In this document: positions 10,766 to 19,170 of the stretch, one piece after another | Layout of the letters: every line of letters begins with the position of its first letter | How positions within the stretch are numbered: position 1 is the stretch's first letter | From: CAYLPU01 sp964385635 | GTDB lineage: Bacteria > Chloroflexota > Anaerolineae > B4-G1 | Assembly: GCA_964385635.1 (NCBI GenBank) | Contig: CAYLPU010000097.1 | Location: forward strand, 1-20,014 | Direction: 5' to 3' | DNA length: 20,014 nt | Position numbers and translations under genes: made by a program | The notes under the pieces: generated by a model | Told to the model about the DNA's origin: nothing | The model's input: only the letters and a program-made list of their open reading frames with translations | Database searches by the model: none

Positions 10766-13700
10766 ATGCCCATCATCACCAACTATCTACTCTTCAACCA
10801 CACATACCTGCGGCAACTGCAGGCCGACAGCAGCGTTGATGATGAAGCGTCCATTGCTGCCCAAGGCGTGCGCGAGTGGTACGGCTTTCAGGATTGCACC
10901 TCAACCAAGGCGCTCGTCCAGTCCTGGGTCGCGCCGATGCTGCAGATCCTGGAGCTCGAGTTGCAGCCGTACCCCCAACAAGTTGGGGCCTGCCTGTCGG
11001 CAGACAGGGACTCCGATGCTGCGACCTACCTGCTCTACACGGCCTGGGACCACGAGAAGGAGACGCCCGTCGGACTGTGCTACGTCACCCCGCCCGGCGC
11101 CGACCTGGACACGACCACCAAAGGCCGCCACTGGATGGCCCAGGCCGTACTCGCCGCCCGCAACTCTCCAATCTCCAATCTCCAATCTCCAATCTCCACC
11201 CGCTGGGTCATCCTCACCAACGGCGACCAGTGGCGCTTGCTCGACGCCCAGGCGCTGCGCCGATACGAAGCCTACCTGCAAGTGGACCTGGGCGAATTGG
11301 CGCAGAACCCAGGCGACCTTTCAGCGTTGCGCATCTTCTACCGCTGCTTCCACCGCAGCGCTTTTGCCCCCTCTCCCTCCCAGGGAGAGGGTTGGGGTGA
11401 GGGTCACGAGGTGGCAGGACTGGACCGCCTGCTCACCGCCTCTGACCGCGCCACCAAAAAGGCCGAAAACCACCTGAAGGCCCGCGTCAGTCACAATGAA
11501 GGGATCATGGCACGGTTATGCCTGGGCTTCGTGCAGGCCACTGGCCGGACCAGATTCACTGAAGCAGAGCGGGACGCCATCTACCGCGATGCCACCTACC
11601 TGCTCTACCGCATGCTCTTCATCCTCTACGCCGAGGCGCGGGGCCTCCTGCCAATGGATAACCCGGCCTACCAAGATGTGAGCATATCGGAGTTAATCAA
11701 GATCGCCTATACCCACAAGTTGCACGGTATGCCTGATCCCCAGGCGACAACGTTGTGGGAGCGGCTGAAACGACTCTGCACCGCCATCTACGAGAGCGAC
11801 GAAACACTGGGTATTCCCGCCTACAACGGCGGTCTCTTCGATGACGCCGACAAGCCCCACCTGCGCAAGGGCAGTATAGCCGATGCCTATCTCACCGAGG
11901 CGCTCTTCGATTTGGTTTATCGGCCCGGCAAGGTGCCTGGCACTTTGGAAGTGCCAGGCACCTCCGGCTACCAGCCCATTGACTACCACGACCTCTCCGT
12001 GCGCCACCTGGGCAGCCTGTACGAGGGAATGATCGAGTACAGACTCCAGATCGCCGAGGAGACGCTGTGGGCGCGGCGGGACAAGAAGGGCAACGTCCGC
12101 TTCCTGCGCACCGGGCAAGAGGGTGCCCCCCGCAGAACCGACGTAGAGATCAAGCCAGGAGACGTCTACTTCTCCCAGAACCCCGGCGAGCGGCGGGCTA
12201 CCGGTACTTACTACACGCCGGAGTACATCGTGGACTACATCGTGCGCCAGACCGTGGTGCGCGGGCTGGAGGAGCGGCGGGCGCCACTGGAGGAGAAACT
12301 GTCCGGCTGGCTGGAAGAGATCGCTGCGGTGCCGTTGGGCGATGGTCTCCGACCGAGCCCAGAGCGGGCGCGGATGCAGCGCACTGCCGACGCGGAACTG
12401 CTGCGGTTCGTCGAGGAGCAAGTACTGACTTTCCGTGCCTGCGACCCGGCGATGGGTAGCGGTCATTTCCTGGTCAACGCCGCGCACCAGATGACGGCCT
12501 TCATCGTCGAGACGCTGCACCTGACTCCCTGGAAAAACCCCGCCGGTGACGCTGACCCGGCGGCCTGGCGGCGCCGGGTGGTAGAGCGCTGCCTGTACGG
12601 GGTAGACCTGAGCCTGATGGCCGTGGAACTGGCCAAACTGAGCCTGTGGCTGGCCAGCGTGGCCGAGGGCAAACCACTATCTTTCTTGGACCACCATCTG
12701 CGTCAGGGCAACAGCCTCATCGGTGTCCGACTGGAGGACCTGGCCGAGGTGTTGGCGGGGGCGGTCTCCACCAAACCATCGCGCAAGGAGTGCAAGGCAC
12801 GGGAAGCAGGGCAACTCTCAATGCTGGACGATCCGGCCTTCAGCCAGCACGTGACGGCAGCGACTGATCTGCTGGCTCAGATCTCGACCCGGGTGGTTGA
12901 GAGAGTGGAGGATGTCAAAGCCCAGGAAGCTGACTACGAACAAATGTGCACCGAGCTAGAGCCCTACCGGCGGCTGGCTGGTCTTTGGACGGCCCGTCAC
13001 TTCGGTGTAGGTGTAGATGAGCGGCAATTGCGCGCTATTTCCAGATACCTGGTCAACGGCACTGTCAGTCCAGTGCCAGAATACGAGCGAATTCTGGCAC
13101 TAACTCAAGAACTAGCCCGCGAGCGAAACTTCTTTCACTGGGGACTTGAATTTCCCGAAATCTTCCTCAACGAACGTAGCTGGTCTCAGGAGAACAGCCC
13201 TGGGTTCGACGCAGTGATTGGCAATCCGCCATATGTGAATATGGATCGTGTAGAAAGCCTGGAATCCAAATTACTAAGTCTCGCTTATCCCGATATCTGG
13301 AAAGGGCAAGCAGACTATTTGTACTTCTTTGTTGTGCGTGGTGTGGAAAACTTGAGAAATGGCGGCTTTTTCGGGTACATCGCAGCCCGGTACTTCATCG
13401 AAGCATACTTCGCCTCCGGCTTCCGCAAGTTTCTGCAGCATAACACAAGCATCATTTCTGTTGTCGACTTCCGAAACTATACAGTATTCAAAAACGTCGG
13501 GACGAAAACCTGTCTGCTATTCCTGCAAAGGGAAAGCGATAGAAATCGGAGATTGGCAAATCAAGTACATACTTGTCTACTAACAGATCGACACGTCTCA
13601 GACCATCACGTGACAACGGCTTTAGCACGTCATCCTTTGAAAACGCCATTTGAACAAATTGGATCTTCTCAGACCCAGCTTTCTCCTGCTCGTTGGATAT

Positions 13701-15124
13701 TCGTACCAACTAACGAAGCGAATCTAACAGAGAAAGTCGACAGGCTATCTTGGCAATTGGGAGACATATGTCGTATTGGCATGGGTATGCAGACTGGAGC
13801 CAATGACATTTTTGAAGTTACGCCCGAAACAATTCAAAGACTTAATATAGAGCCACAAGTTCTTCGAAAAGTTGTTTCTAATATGGAAATCCAACGGTAC
13901 ACATTTGATTACAATGACCGCTACTGGATTTACACAGAACCATTCGGAGAACAAGTTCCAAAACTTTTCCCAAATATCATAGAGTACCTAGCTAAGCATC
14001 GCGAGCGCCTAGAAAACCGTATAGCTTTTCGTCGTGGTGACTGCGAATGGTATCAGTTCTCCTACCCACGCCATGTAGACAAATATGACTCACCCAAAAT
14101 AGTTACCCCATTTATTGCACCCTTCAACCGTTTCGCCCTGGATCAAATCGGCGACATTTATAGTTCTACCGATAGCCAAGTCATTTTCCCGCTGGAGGGT
14201 TTTCCGGTTACCCTCGAATACGCTGTTGCTTTGTTGAATTCCTCCCTACTCAACTGGCGTTACCGTCATCTGGGAAAGCTTAAGGACTATCGATATGAAT
14301 ACTCACGGGAGTCGCTCTCCGTACTTCCAATCTGCCGTATTGACTTCAGCACTCCAGCTGACGAACGCGAGCAACTGGCAGAAGAGGGACAACGCCAGTA
14401 TGATATCTATGTAACCAGAAGAAGCCAGGATTGCATCGTCAGCTTTGTCGAGCTCCAACTTGATCAGGAACCCAGGCGATCCGACGTCGTTCATGACCTA
14501 CTGTCCTACCTGGCCCAGCAGATGATTGACCTCAACAAAGAGCGCCGGCGACTGGAGCGCGAGGCCGATCTGTTCCGCTTCGTAGAGCAGGACACTCCCT
14601 GCCTGCGGTTGGACAAAGCTTTGGGTGGGCCGCTGGCTGCTGGCGAGATGGTGAGCGATCTCTCCACCATCCGCCACGACATCGAGGGCCTGCGCCTCAG
14701 CCAGGAGGAGGATGACCGCTGGCTGCTGGAGGTGCGGGCCAATCTGCGCGACCCCGAAAGCGGCTGGCGGAAGCATCAGCGCGATAGAGACAGCAAATTC
14801 ATTCGCCAATGGCTGCCGGTGTACCGGATGCCGCTGGACGAAGCGACCGGCCGCTTCTACCACTACGCCTTCGCCCACCTGCGCGGCTTTGATGGGGCCG
14901 GTAAGTTCCCCGGCGGCTACACCCGCACCGCGCTGGAGAAACTCAACGCGACGAAGGTGCCCCAGTTCGTGCCGGTGGACCTGGCCCCACTGGCTGCGCT
15001 GGAGACCGAACTGGCCGAGGTGCGGCGCAGGATTCGCCTCACCGACGACCTGATTGACCAGATCGTGTACAAGCTGTATGGGTTGACGGAGGAGGAGATC
15101 GCGATTGTGGAGGGGCGGGCATAG
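10766..15124 (+). CDS. Eco57I-type adenine-specific DNA methyltransferase / putative type IIG restriction enzyme
   Basis: The 1452 aa product is a large single-chain restriction-modification protein of the Eco57I class. The N-terminal third contains RWVILTNGDQWRLLDA, the sequence style of nuclease-like domains in this class, though I cannot see a complete PD-(D/E)XK site. Next come RATGTYYTPEYIVDYIV, methyltransferase motif I DPAMGSGHF (D560) and motif IV NPPY (820-823), marking N6-adenine methylation. A target recognition domain and helical C-terminus follow. GC content falls sharply from about 13050 to 14450, covering the motif IV and recognition region. The gene contains a 7-nt tandem repeat and two palindromic repeats in frame. 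The start has only a weak ribosome binding site. PglX-like BREX methyltransferases are related, but no other BREX gene is seen. Confidence 0.88.
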   Translation: MPIITNYLLFNHTYLRQLQADSSVDDEASIAAQGVREWYGFQDCTSTKALVQSWVAPMLQILELELQPYPQQVGACLSADRDSDAATYLLYTAWDHEKETPVGLCYVTPPGADLDTTTKGRHWMAQAVLAARNSPISNLQSPISTRWVILTNGDQWRLLDAQALRRYEAYLQVDLGELAQNPGDLSALRIFYRCFHRSAFAPSPSQGEGWGEGHEVAGLDRLLTASDRATKKAENHLKARVSHNEGIMARLCLGFVQATGRTRFTEAERDAIYRDATYLLYRMLFILYAEARGLLPMDNPAYQDVSISELIKIAYTHKLHGMPDPQATTLWERLKRLCTAIYESDETLGIPAYNGGLFDDADKPHLRKGSIADAYLTEALFDLVYRPGKVPGTLEVPGTSGYQPIDYHDLSVRHLGSLYEGMIEYRLQIAEETLWARRDKKGNVRFLRTGQEGAPRRTDVEIKPGDVYFSQNPGERRATGTYYTPEYIVDYIVRQTVVRGLEERRAPLEEKLSGWLEEIAAVPLGDGLRPSPERARMQRTADAELLRFVEEQVLTFRACDPAMGSGHFLVNAAHQMTAFIVETLHLTPWKNPAGDADPAAWRRRVVERCLYGVDLSLMAVELAKLSLWLASVAEGKPLSFLDHHLRQGNSLIGVRLEDLAEVLAGAVSTKPSRKECKAREAGQLSMLDDPAFSQHVTAATDLLAQISTRVVERVEDVKAQEADYEQMCTELEPYRRLAGLWTARHFGVGVDERQLRAISRYLVNGTVSPVPEYERILALTQELARERNFFHWGLEFPEIFLNERSWSQENSPGFDAVIGNPPYVNMDRVESLESKLLSLAYPDIWKGQADYLYFFVVRGVENLRNGGFFGYIAARYFIEAYFASGFRKFLQHNTSIISVVDFRNYTVFKNVGTKTCLLFLQRESDRNRRLANQVHTCLLTDRHVSDHHVTTALARHPLKTPFEQIGSSQTQLSPARWIFVPTNEANLTEKVDRLSWQLGDICRIGMGMQTGANDIFEVTPETIQRLNIEPQVLRKVVSNMEIQRYTFDYNDRYWIYTEPFGEQVPKLFPNIIEYLAKHRERLENRIAFRRGDCEWYQFSYPRHVDKYDSPKIVTPFIAPFNRFALDQIGDIYSSTDSQVIFPLEGFPVTLEYAVALLNSSLLNWRYRHLGKLKDYRYEYSRESLSVLPICRIDFSTPADEREQLAEEGQRQYDIYVTRRSQDCIVSFVELQLDQEPRRSDVVHDLLSYLAQQMIDLNKERRRLEREADLFRFVEQDTPCLRLDKALGGPLAAGEMVSDLSTIRHDIEGLRLSQEEDDRWLLEVRANLRDPESGWRKHQRDRDSKFIRQWLPVYRMPLDEATGRFYHYAFAHLRGFDGAGKFPGGYTRTALEKLNATKVPQFVPVDLAPLAALETELAEVRRRIRLTDDLIDQIVYKLYGLTEEEIAIVEGRA
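11164..11198 (+). repeat. 7-nt tandem repeat inside the methyltransferase gene
   Basis: Four perfect ATCTCCA copies (11171-11198) follow one imperfect copy (11164-11170), encoding SPISNLQSPIS around residues 134-145. Seven is not a multiple of three, so gain or loss of a unit shifts the reading frame. Confidence 0.92.
11369..11391 (+). repeat. Palindromic repeat in frame within the methyltransferase gene
   Basis: CCCTCTCCCT and AGGGAGAGGG form a 10-bp stem with a 3-nt loop, followed by TTGGGGTGAGGG. It encodes the low-complexity SPSQGEGWGEG near residue 205. Confidence 0.8.
11931..11963 (+). repeat. 15-bp inverted repeat in frame within the methyltransferase gene
   Basis: AGGTGCCTGGCACTT and its exact complement are separated by TGG. 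It encodes KVPGTLEVPGTS near residue 390, a probable repeat-element insertion tolerated by the protein. Confidence 0.88.
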
Positions 15125-15184
15125 AATGGACACTGGACGACCGAAAACCTGCACGATAGCTGTGGCTGGAGAGGATTCACCGGA

Positions 15185-16885
15185 ATGACGGAGCAAGAAT
15201 TGCGCGACCTTATTGCCGGGAAGGAAACCCTCACGGTAGAATTCAAGAGCGACCAGGGACCGCTATCCGACGCCGATCTGCTGGAGACCGTCGTCTGTAT
15301 GGCTAACGGGCAGGGCGGCACGCTAATGGTGGGTGTTGAGGATGACGGGCATGTGACCGGCCTGCATCCCCGGCACCGAACCCACCCTGGAGCGTTGGCA
15401 GCCTTGATCGCCAACCGGACAGTGCCTCCGGTAACGGTTGAAGCAGCCTTTGTGGATCTCCCTGAAGGGACTGTGGCGGTAATTGTGGTGCCCGCCGCTC
15501 GCCAGCCGGTGGCGACCAGCGGCGGCAGGTTGCTCACCCGCTATGTAGACACCCGCGGTCGGCCTGGCTGCCGTCCTCTCTATCCGCACGAACTGGCGAG
15601 TTGGCGCGCCGACCGGGGAATGGCCGACATCTCGGCGCTCCCGGTGCCGGACGCGACCTGGGATGACCTGGACCCGTTGGAGTTCGTGCGCTTGCATCGG
15701 ATGGTGCGTGAGTTTCACGGTGATGCAGCATTGCTGGAGTTGGACGACGACCAGTTGGCTCGCGCGTTGGGCCTGGTGCAATCTGAGCAGGGTCGTTTGA
15801 GGCCCACGCTGGCCGGGCTGCTGTTGGTGGGAACAGAGGAGGCCCTGCGCCAGCACGTCCCCGCCCACGAGGTCGCCTTCCAGGTGCTGCGGGGCACCGA
15901 CGTCGCCGTCAACGAGTTTCGCCGCTGGCCGCTGCTGCGTACATTGGAATGGGTGTTGGAATCCTTCCAGATGCGCAACGAGGAACGGGAGTTGAACATC
16001 GGCCTGTTCCGAGTCGGTGTGCCTGCCTACGACCGTCGCGGCTTTCGCGAGGCGGTGAACAACGCGCTCATCCACCGGGACTACACCTTGTTGGGAGCCA
16101 TCCACATTCAGATGCACGACGACCACACTCGAGTCAGCAATCCCGGTGGTTTTGTGCAAGGGGTGCGGCCCGACAACCTGCTGGTGACTGAGCCGCGTCC
16201 CCGCAACCCCCGCCTGGCCGATGCCTTCAAACGGATCGGCCTGGTGGAACGCACCGGGCGTGGCGTGGCCATCATCTACAGTGGCCAGTTGCGCAACGGT
16301 CGCCTGCCGCCGGACTACAGATTGAGCACCGAGGTCAGCGTCAGCGTCATACTCCCTGGTGGCCCAGCCGACCTGGACTTTGTTCAGTTGGTAGTAACCG
16401 AGGAAAACCGCCAGCAGCGGGCCTTCGCGGTAAGTGAGTTGCTGGTGTTGGCCCACCTGTGGCGCGAGCGGACAATAGACACCTCCATGGCAGCACGGCT
16501 TATCCAGCGAGATGAAGCCCACGCCCGGTCTATCCTGGAAAGCCTGGCAGAAGCTGGTTTGCTGGAGGGACGTGGGGCCAAGAGAGGTCGCACTTACCTG
16601 CTCAGCGCAGGCGTGTACAGTGCCCTGGGCCGGCCAGCCGCTTACGTCCGCGCCCGTGGTTTTGAGCCGGAACAGATGGAGCAGATGGTCTTGCAGTATG
16701 TGCGTGCCCACGGCCGTATCACCCGCCGGGAGGTGATGGAGCTATGCTGGGTCAATGCCAACCAGGCAGGGTATCTGCTCAAGAAATTGGTTCACCAAGG
16801 CCAGCTTCGGTTGGTGGGTAAAGGGCGCTCTGCCCACTATGAACGGGCGAAAAATGCCCGAAAAACTCGGACAAACTCGGAATAG
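15185..16885 (+). CDS. AlbA_2 (Schlafen-like) / HATPase_c_4 protein, first copy
   Basis: The 566 aa product starts with an AlbA_2 domain: EFKS (19-22) and MANGQGGTLMVGVEDDG (39-55). A segment around residues 287-299 (REAVNNALIHRDY) matches the HATPase_c_4 domain of RecG-related putative regulators. The C-terminal 150 residues contain winged-helix-like units, ending in a basic tail. Proteins of this layout are annotated as transcriptional regulators or helicase-related, and AlbA_2/Schlafen domains occur in anti-phage RNase systems. It starts 60 bp after the methyltransferase stop with GGAGAGG upstream, so the two are probably one operon. AAACTCG repeats overlap its 3' end. Confidence 0.85.
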   Translation: MTEQELRDLIAGKETLTVEFKSDQGPLSDADLLETVVCMANGQGGTLMVGVEDDGHVTGLHPRHRTHPGALAALIANRTVPPVTVEAAFVDLPEGTVAVIVVPAARQPVATSGGRLLTRYVDTRGRPGCRPLYPHELASWRADRGMADISALPVPDATWDDLDPLEFVRLHRMVREFHGDAALLELDDDQLARALGLVQSEQGRLRPTLAGLLLVGTEEALRQHVPAHEVAFQVLRGTDVAVNEFRRWPLLRTLEWVLESFQMRNEERELNIGLFRVGVPAYDRRGFREAVNNALIHRDYTLLGAIHIQMHDDHTRVSNPGGFVQGVRPDNLLVTEPRPRNPRLADAFKRIGLVERTGRGVAIIYSGQLRNGRLPPDYRLSTEVSVSVILPGGPADLDFVQLVVTEENRQQRAFAVSELLVLAHLWRERTIDTSMAARLIQRDEAHARSILESLAEAGLLEGRGAKRGRTYLLSAGVYSALGRPAAYVRARGFEPEQMEQMVLQYVRAHGRITRREVMELCWVNANQAGYLLKKLVHQGQLRLVGKGRSAHYERAKNARKTRTNSE

Positions 16886-16952
16886 GCGCATATAAACTCG
16901 TAATCCGAGTTTCGAAACATTTTCCAGCGATAAAACATGGGGAATTCCCCAT
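16863..16952. promoter_or_regulatory. Phased AAACTCG repeats and a 16-bp palindrome
   Basis: AAACTCG occurs at 16863, 16873 and 16894 (spacings of 10 and 21 bp), and the last copy forms an inverted repeat with CGAGTTT at 16906-16912. A perfect palindrome ATGGGGAATTCCCCAT follows at 16937-16952. The set overlaps the end of the first AlbA_2 gene and precedes the next transcription unit, so it looks like an operator region. Confidence 0.5.
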
Positions 16953-16996
16953 TTCTGGCCCGCTATTTCCAAAGCTGGTTCCCGTGTATGAAGGGC

Positions 16997-17046
16997 TATG
17001 TAGCCTCCTGTATGCATTGGGCAACATATTCTAGCGTTAACATATA
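16997..17046 (+). promoter_or_regulatory. 50-bp shared control element, copy 1
   Basis: It matches 19118-19167 at 42 of 50 positions. AACATAT occurs twice, 20 bp apart, around GTTAAC, and TATGT near the left end is the inverse of ACATA. It ends 11 bp before the ATG at 17058, so it probably holds both promoter and operator. Confidence 0.75.
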
Positions 17047-17057
17047 CGAGGGAGCGC

Positions 17058-17381
17058 ATGTTTCACAAAGACGGCACGTTCAACTTTCACCAGGAGATCA
17101 TGGACCTGGCCGAGGAATTCTGCCAGGAGTGGGTGCAGCGCCGGGGGCCGTTCAAGAACAGGTTGGAGAGCGCGCTGGTTCTTAATTTCGCCCTTTGCAC
17201 CATCAAGCATGACCTGGAGCAATTGCTCGATCAACTGGAATGGCAGCCTGTCTTCAAGGGCATCTCGCCCCGCGAGGTCTATGAACGGGGCGGGTACGGC
17301 GAAGAACCCCCCAAGGGATTGAGCGACAGGGACGTTATCAAGATCGTGGAGAAATCCTTGCAGCGCGTACGTCGCAACTGA
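17058..17381 (+). CDS. Hypothetical protein, 107 aa
   Basis: I do not recognise this family. The protein looks all-helical: FHQEIMDLAEEFCQEWVQR, then LNFALCTIKHDLEQLLDQLEW, with a tail of charged helix (DRDVIKIVEKSLQRVRRN). No signal or membrane segment. GAGGGAG is ideally placed before the ATG. It is first in a two-gene unit with the second AlbA_2 protein (30-bp gap) directly behind a copy of the 50-bp element. An inhibitor or partner of that protein is a reasonable guess, not shown by sequence. Confidence 0.75.
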   Translation: MFHKDGTFNFHQEIMDLAEEFCQEWVQRRGPFKNRLESALVLNFALCTIKHDLEQLLDQLEWQPVFKGISPREVYERGGYGEEPPKGLSDRDVIKIVEKSLQRVRRN

Positions 17382-17411
17382 TGCAGGAACCGCCTTACGA
17401 TAACCTGTGAG

Positions 17412-19124
17412 ATGGATACCGATCCTTCGACTATGCTCAGGACAAGCCTACTGAAGCGGCTGCTGGCCCGCGACGAGGGCCAGTTCCTCGAATTCAAGAG
17501 CGCCTACGACCGGCACGGCGGCGTCTGCCTCAAGCGTCGCCAGGCGACCGAGGTGGCCTGGGACATCGCCGAGACGTTGAGCGCTATGGCCAACGCCGAC
17601 GGCGGCACGCTCCTGCTGGGCGTCGAGGATGACAAGACGGTCACCGGTGTGGAGTACCCCGAAGACAAACTGGCCCTGTTCCACCGGGCGACCCAGAACC
17701 TGCTCCAACCACCTCTGAAGGCCCGCGTGACCGAGTTGGACCACGAGGGCCAACGTGTGCTGGCCTTCGAGGTTGCTCCCAGCCCGGTGCCCCATCAACT
17801 CAGCGATGGCCGTTACCTGCTGCGCGTGCGGGATCAGAGCCTGCCATTTCCGGCCGACCAGATCGCCGCCCTCAAGAGCGCCAGGGCCAGCGGGCAGTAC
17901 GAACAGCAGTTTGTCCACGAGGCGAGTTTCGAGGATCTGGACCCAGACTTGCTGGCCCAGTTTGCCCAACGTCTGGGTGACTCTCGCCCGGTCGAGGAGA
18001 TTCTCTACCGCGACTACCGCCTGATAGACTTCCACAACGGGCGGCCGCGCCTGACGCTGGCGGCGCTGCTGCTGTTCGCCAGAGACCCGCTGCGATACCA
18101 CCCGCGTTGCGGGATTGACTTCGTCAAGTTCGAGGGCACAGAGCGCAGGTACGGCCCCGACCTCAACGTCGTGCGCCGGGCGCGGATCGAGCATCCGCTG
18201 TTCAGGTTGATTGATGAAGCGTTTGGACTGATCAGAGAGCACGTGCGCGAGCGCACCGTGCTCCACGACCTGTTTTTTGTCGAGCGGTTCGAGTACCCGG
18301 CCTTCGCCTGGCAGGAAGCGATCATCAACGGGGTCGCTCATCGGGACTACAGCCTGACAGGGGCCTCGACAGAGGTCTGGATGTTCGATGACCGGCTGGA
18401 GGTGCGCAGTCCGGGGGAACTGCCCGGCCCCGTCACCTTGGAGCGGCTGTTACGCCGCGAACACCTTCACTTCTCCCGCAATCCACTCCTGGTGCGCGTC
18501 TTGACCGACCTGGGCTACATGCGAGACTTAGGCGAGGGCATCCCCCGCATGTTCGAGGTGATGGAGAAGAGCTACCTGCGTCCGCCAGAGTTCGCCCAGG
18601 ATGGATTTATGTTCCAGGTCACGCTGCGCAACGCACCGATCTACGACCTGCAAACCCAGCGCTGGCTGGGACAGTTCGCCGAATATCCGTTGAACCAACG
18701 ACAGCGGCGCATCCTGGCTTACGCGCGTCAGCACGGCAATGCCTTGACCAACCGCGCCTATCAGAAGGTGAACGAGGTGGATCGCGATTTGGCCTATCGC
18801 GAGATTCAGGATATGATCAGGCTGGGCATCGTGGCCCGGCCATCGGGGCGGTATGGTCGAACGTATTTCGTCACGGAGCCAGTAGCTGCAAGACCCATAC
18901 CTGATGATTTGGTATCCATTCTAGGCATACTCTCTATTCGAGGCTATGTGACCAACAAAGATTTGCGCGAAGCGTGGGGGGTGTCGCGCTTCGTGGCCTG
19001 GAAACAGGTGAAAAGGCTGGTGGAAGAGGATTTCCTGCAACAGAGAGGGAAGAAGAGGGGAACCAAGTACTATCCAACGAATCGTACAAAGACGCTATTG
19101 ACTCGATCTGGTCGAGATATGTAG
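17412..19124 (+). CDS. AlbA_2 (Schlafen-like) / HATPase_c_4 protein, second copy
   Basis: The 570 aa product is a distant paralogue of the one at 15185. It has AlbA_2 motifs FLEFKS (25-30) and AMANADGGTLLLGVEDD, an HATPase_c_4 segment QEAIINGVAHRDYSL (about 300-314), and winged-helix-like units at the C-terminus (KDLREAWGVSRFVAWKQVKRL). The start is uncertain: ATG 17412 has no good ribosome binding site, and the first codons lie in a dispersed repeat (17424-17446) that also supplies an in-frame ATG at 17433. It follows the 107 aa gene closely. The 50-bp element recurs at its stop codon, just before the next gene. Confidence 0.85.
   Translation: MDTDPSTMLRTSLLKRLLARDEGQFLEFKSAYDRHGGVCLKRRQATEVAWDIAETLSAMANADGGTLLLGVEDDKTVTGVEYPEDKLALFHRATQNLLQPPLKARVTELDHEGQRVLAFEVAPSPVPHQLSDGRYLLRVRDQSLPFPADQIAALKSARASGQYEQQFVHEASFEDLDPDLLAQFAQRLGDSRPVEEILYRDYRLIDFHNGRPRLTLAALLLFARDPLRYHPRCGIDFVKFEGTERRYGPDLNVVRRARIEHPLFRLIDEAFGLIREHVRERTVLHDLFFVERFEYPAFAWQEAIINGVAHRDYSLTGASTEVWMFDDRLEVRSPGELPGPVTLERLLRREHLHFSRNPLLVRVLTDLGYMRDLGEGIPRMFEVMEKSYLRPPEFAQDGFMFQVTLRNAPIYDLQTQRWLGQFAEYPLNQRQRRILAYARQHGNALTNRAYQKVNEVDRDLAYREIQDMIRLGIVARPSGRYGRTYFVTEPVAARPIPDDLVSILGILSIRGYVTNKDLREAWGVSRFVAWKQVKRLVEEDFLQQRGKKRGTKYYPTNRTKTLLTRSGRDM
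17424..17446 (+). repeat. Dispersed repeat variant at the start of the second AlbA_2 gene
   Basis: CCTTCGACTATGCTCAGGAC is followed by AAG. It shares the CCTTCG..CT..GCTCAGG..CA.G frame of the tRNA-associated copies and supplies codons 5-12 of the gene. Confidence 0.7.
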
Positions 19125-19167
19125 CCTTCTACCCGCATTAAGCAACATATTTTAGCGTTAACATATA
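19118..19167 (+). promoter_or_regulatory. 50-bp shared control element, copy 2
   Basis: It is the same 50-bp element as at 16997-17046, with 8 differences clustered away from the AACATAT/GTTAAC core. It overlaps the last codons and stop of the second AlbA_2 gene and ends 3 bp before the ATG at 19171. Confidence 0.75.
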
Positions 19168-19170
19168 ACG

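Noticed and set aside
10766..15124. BREX system based on a PglX-like methyltransferase
   Set aside because: No PglZ, BrxC or BrxL partner lies in the window; a single-chain type IIG-like enzyme is the simpler reading.
15323..16711. 462 aa minus-strand frame opposite the first AlbA_2 gene
   Set aside because: It is the reverse shadow of a GC-rich coding region with clear AlbA_2 motifs on the plus strand.
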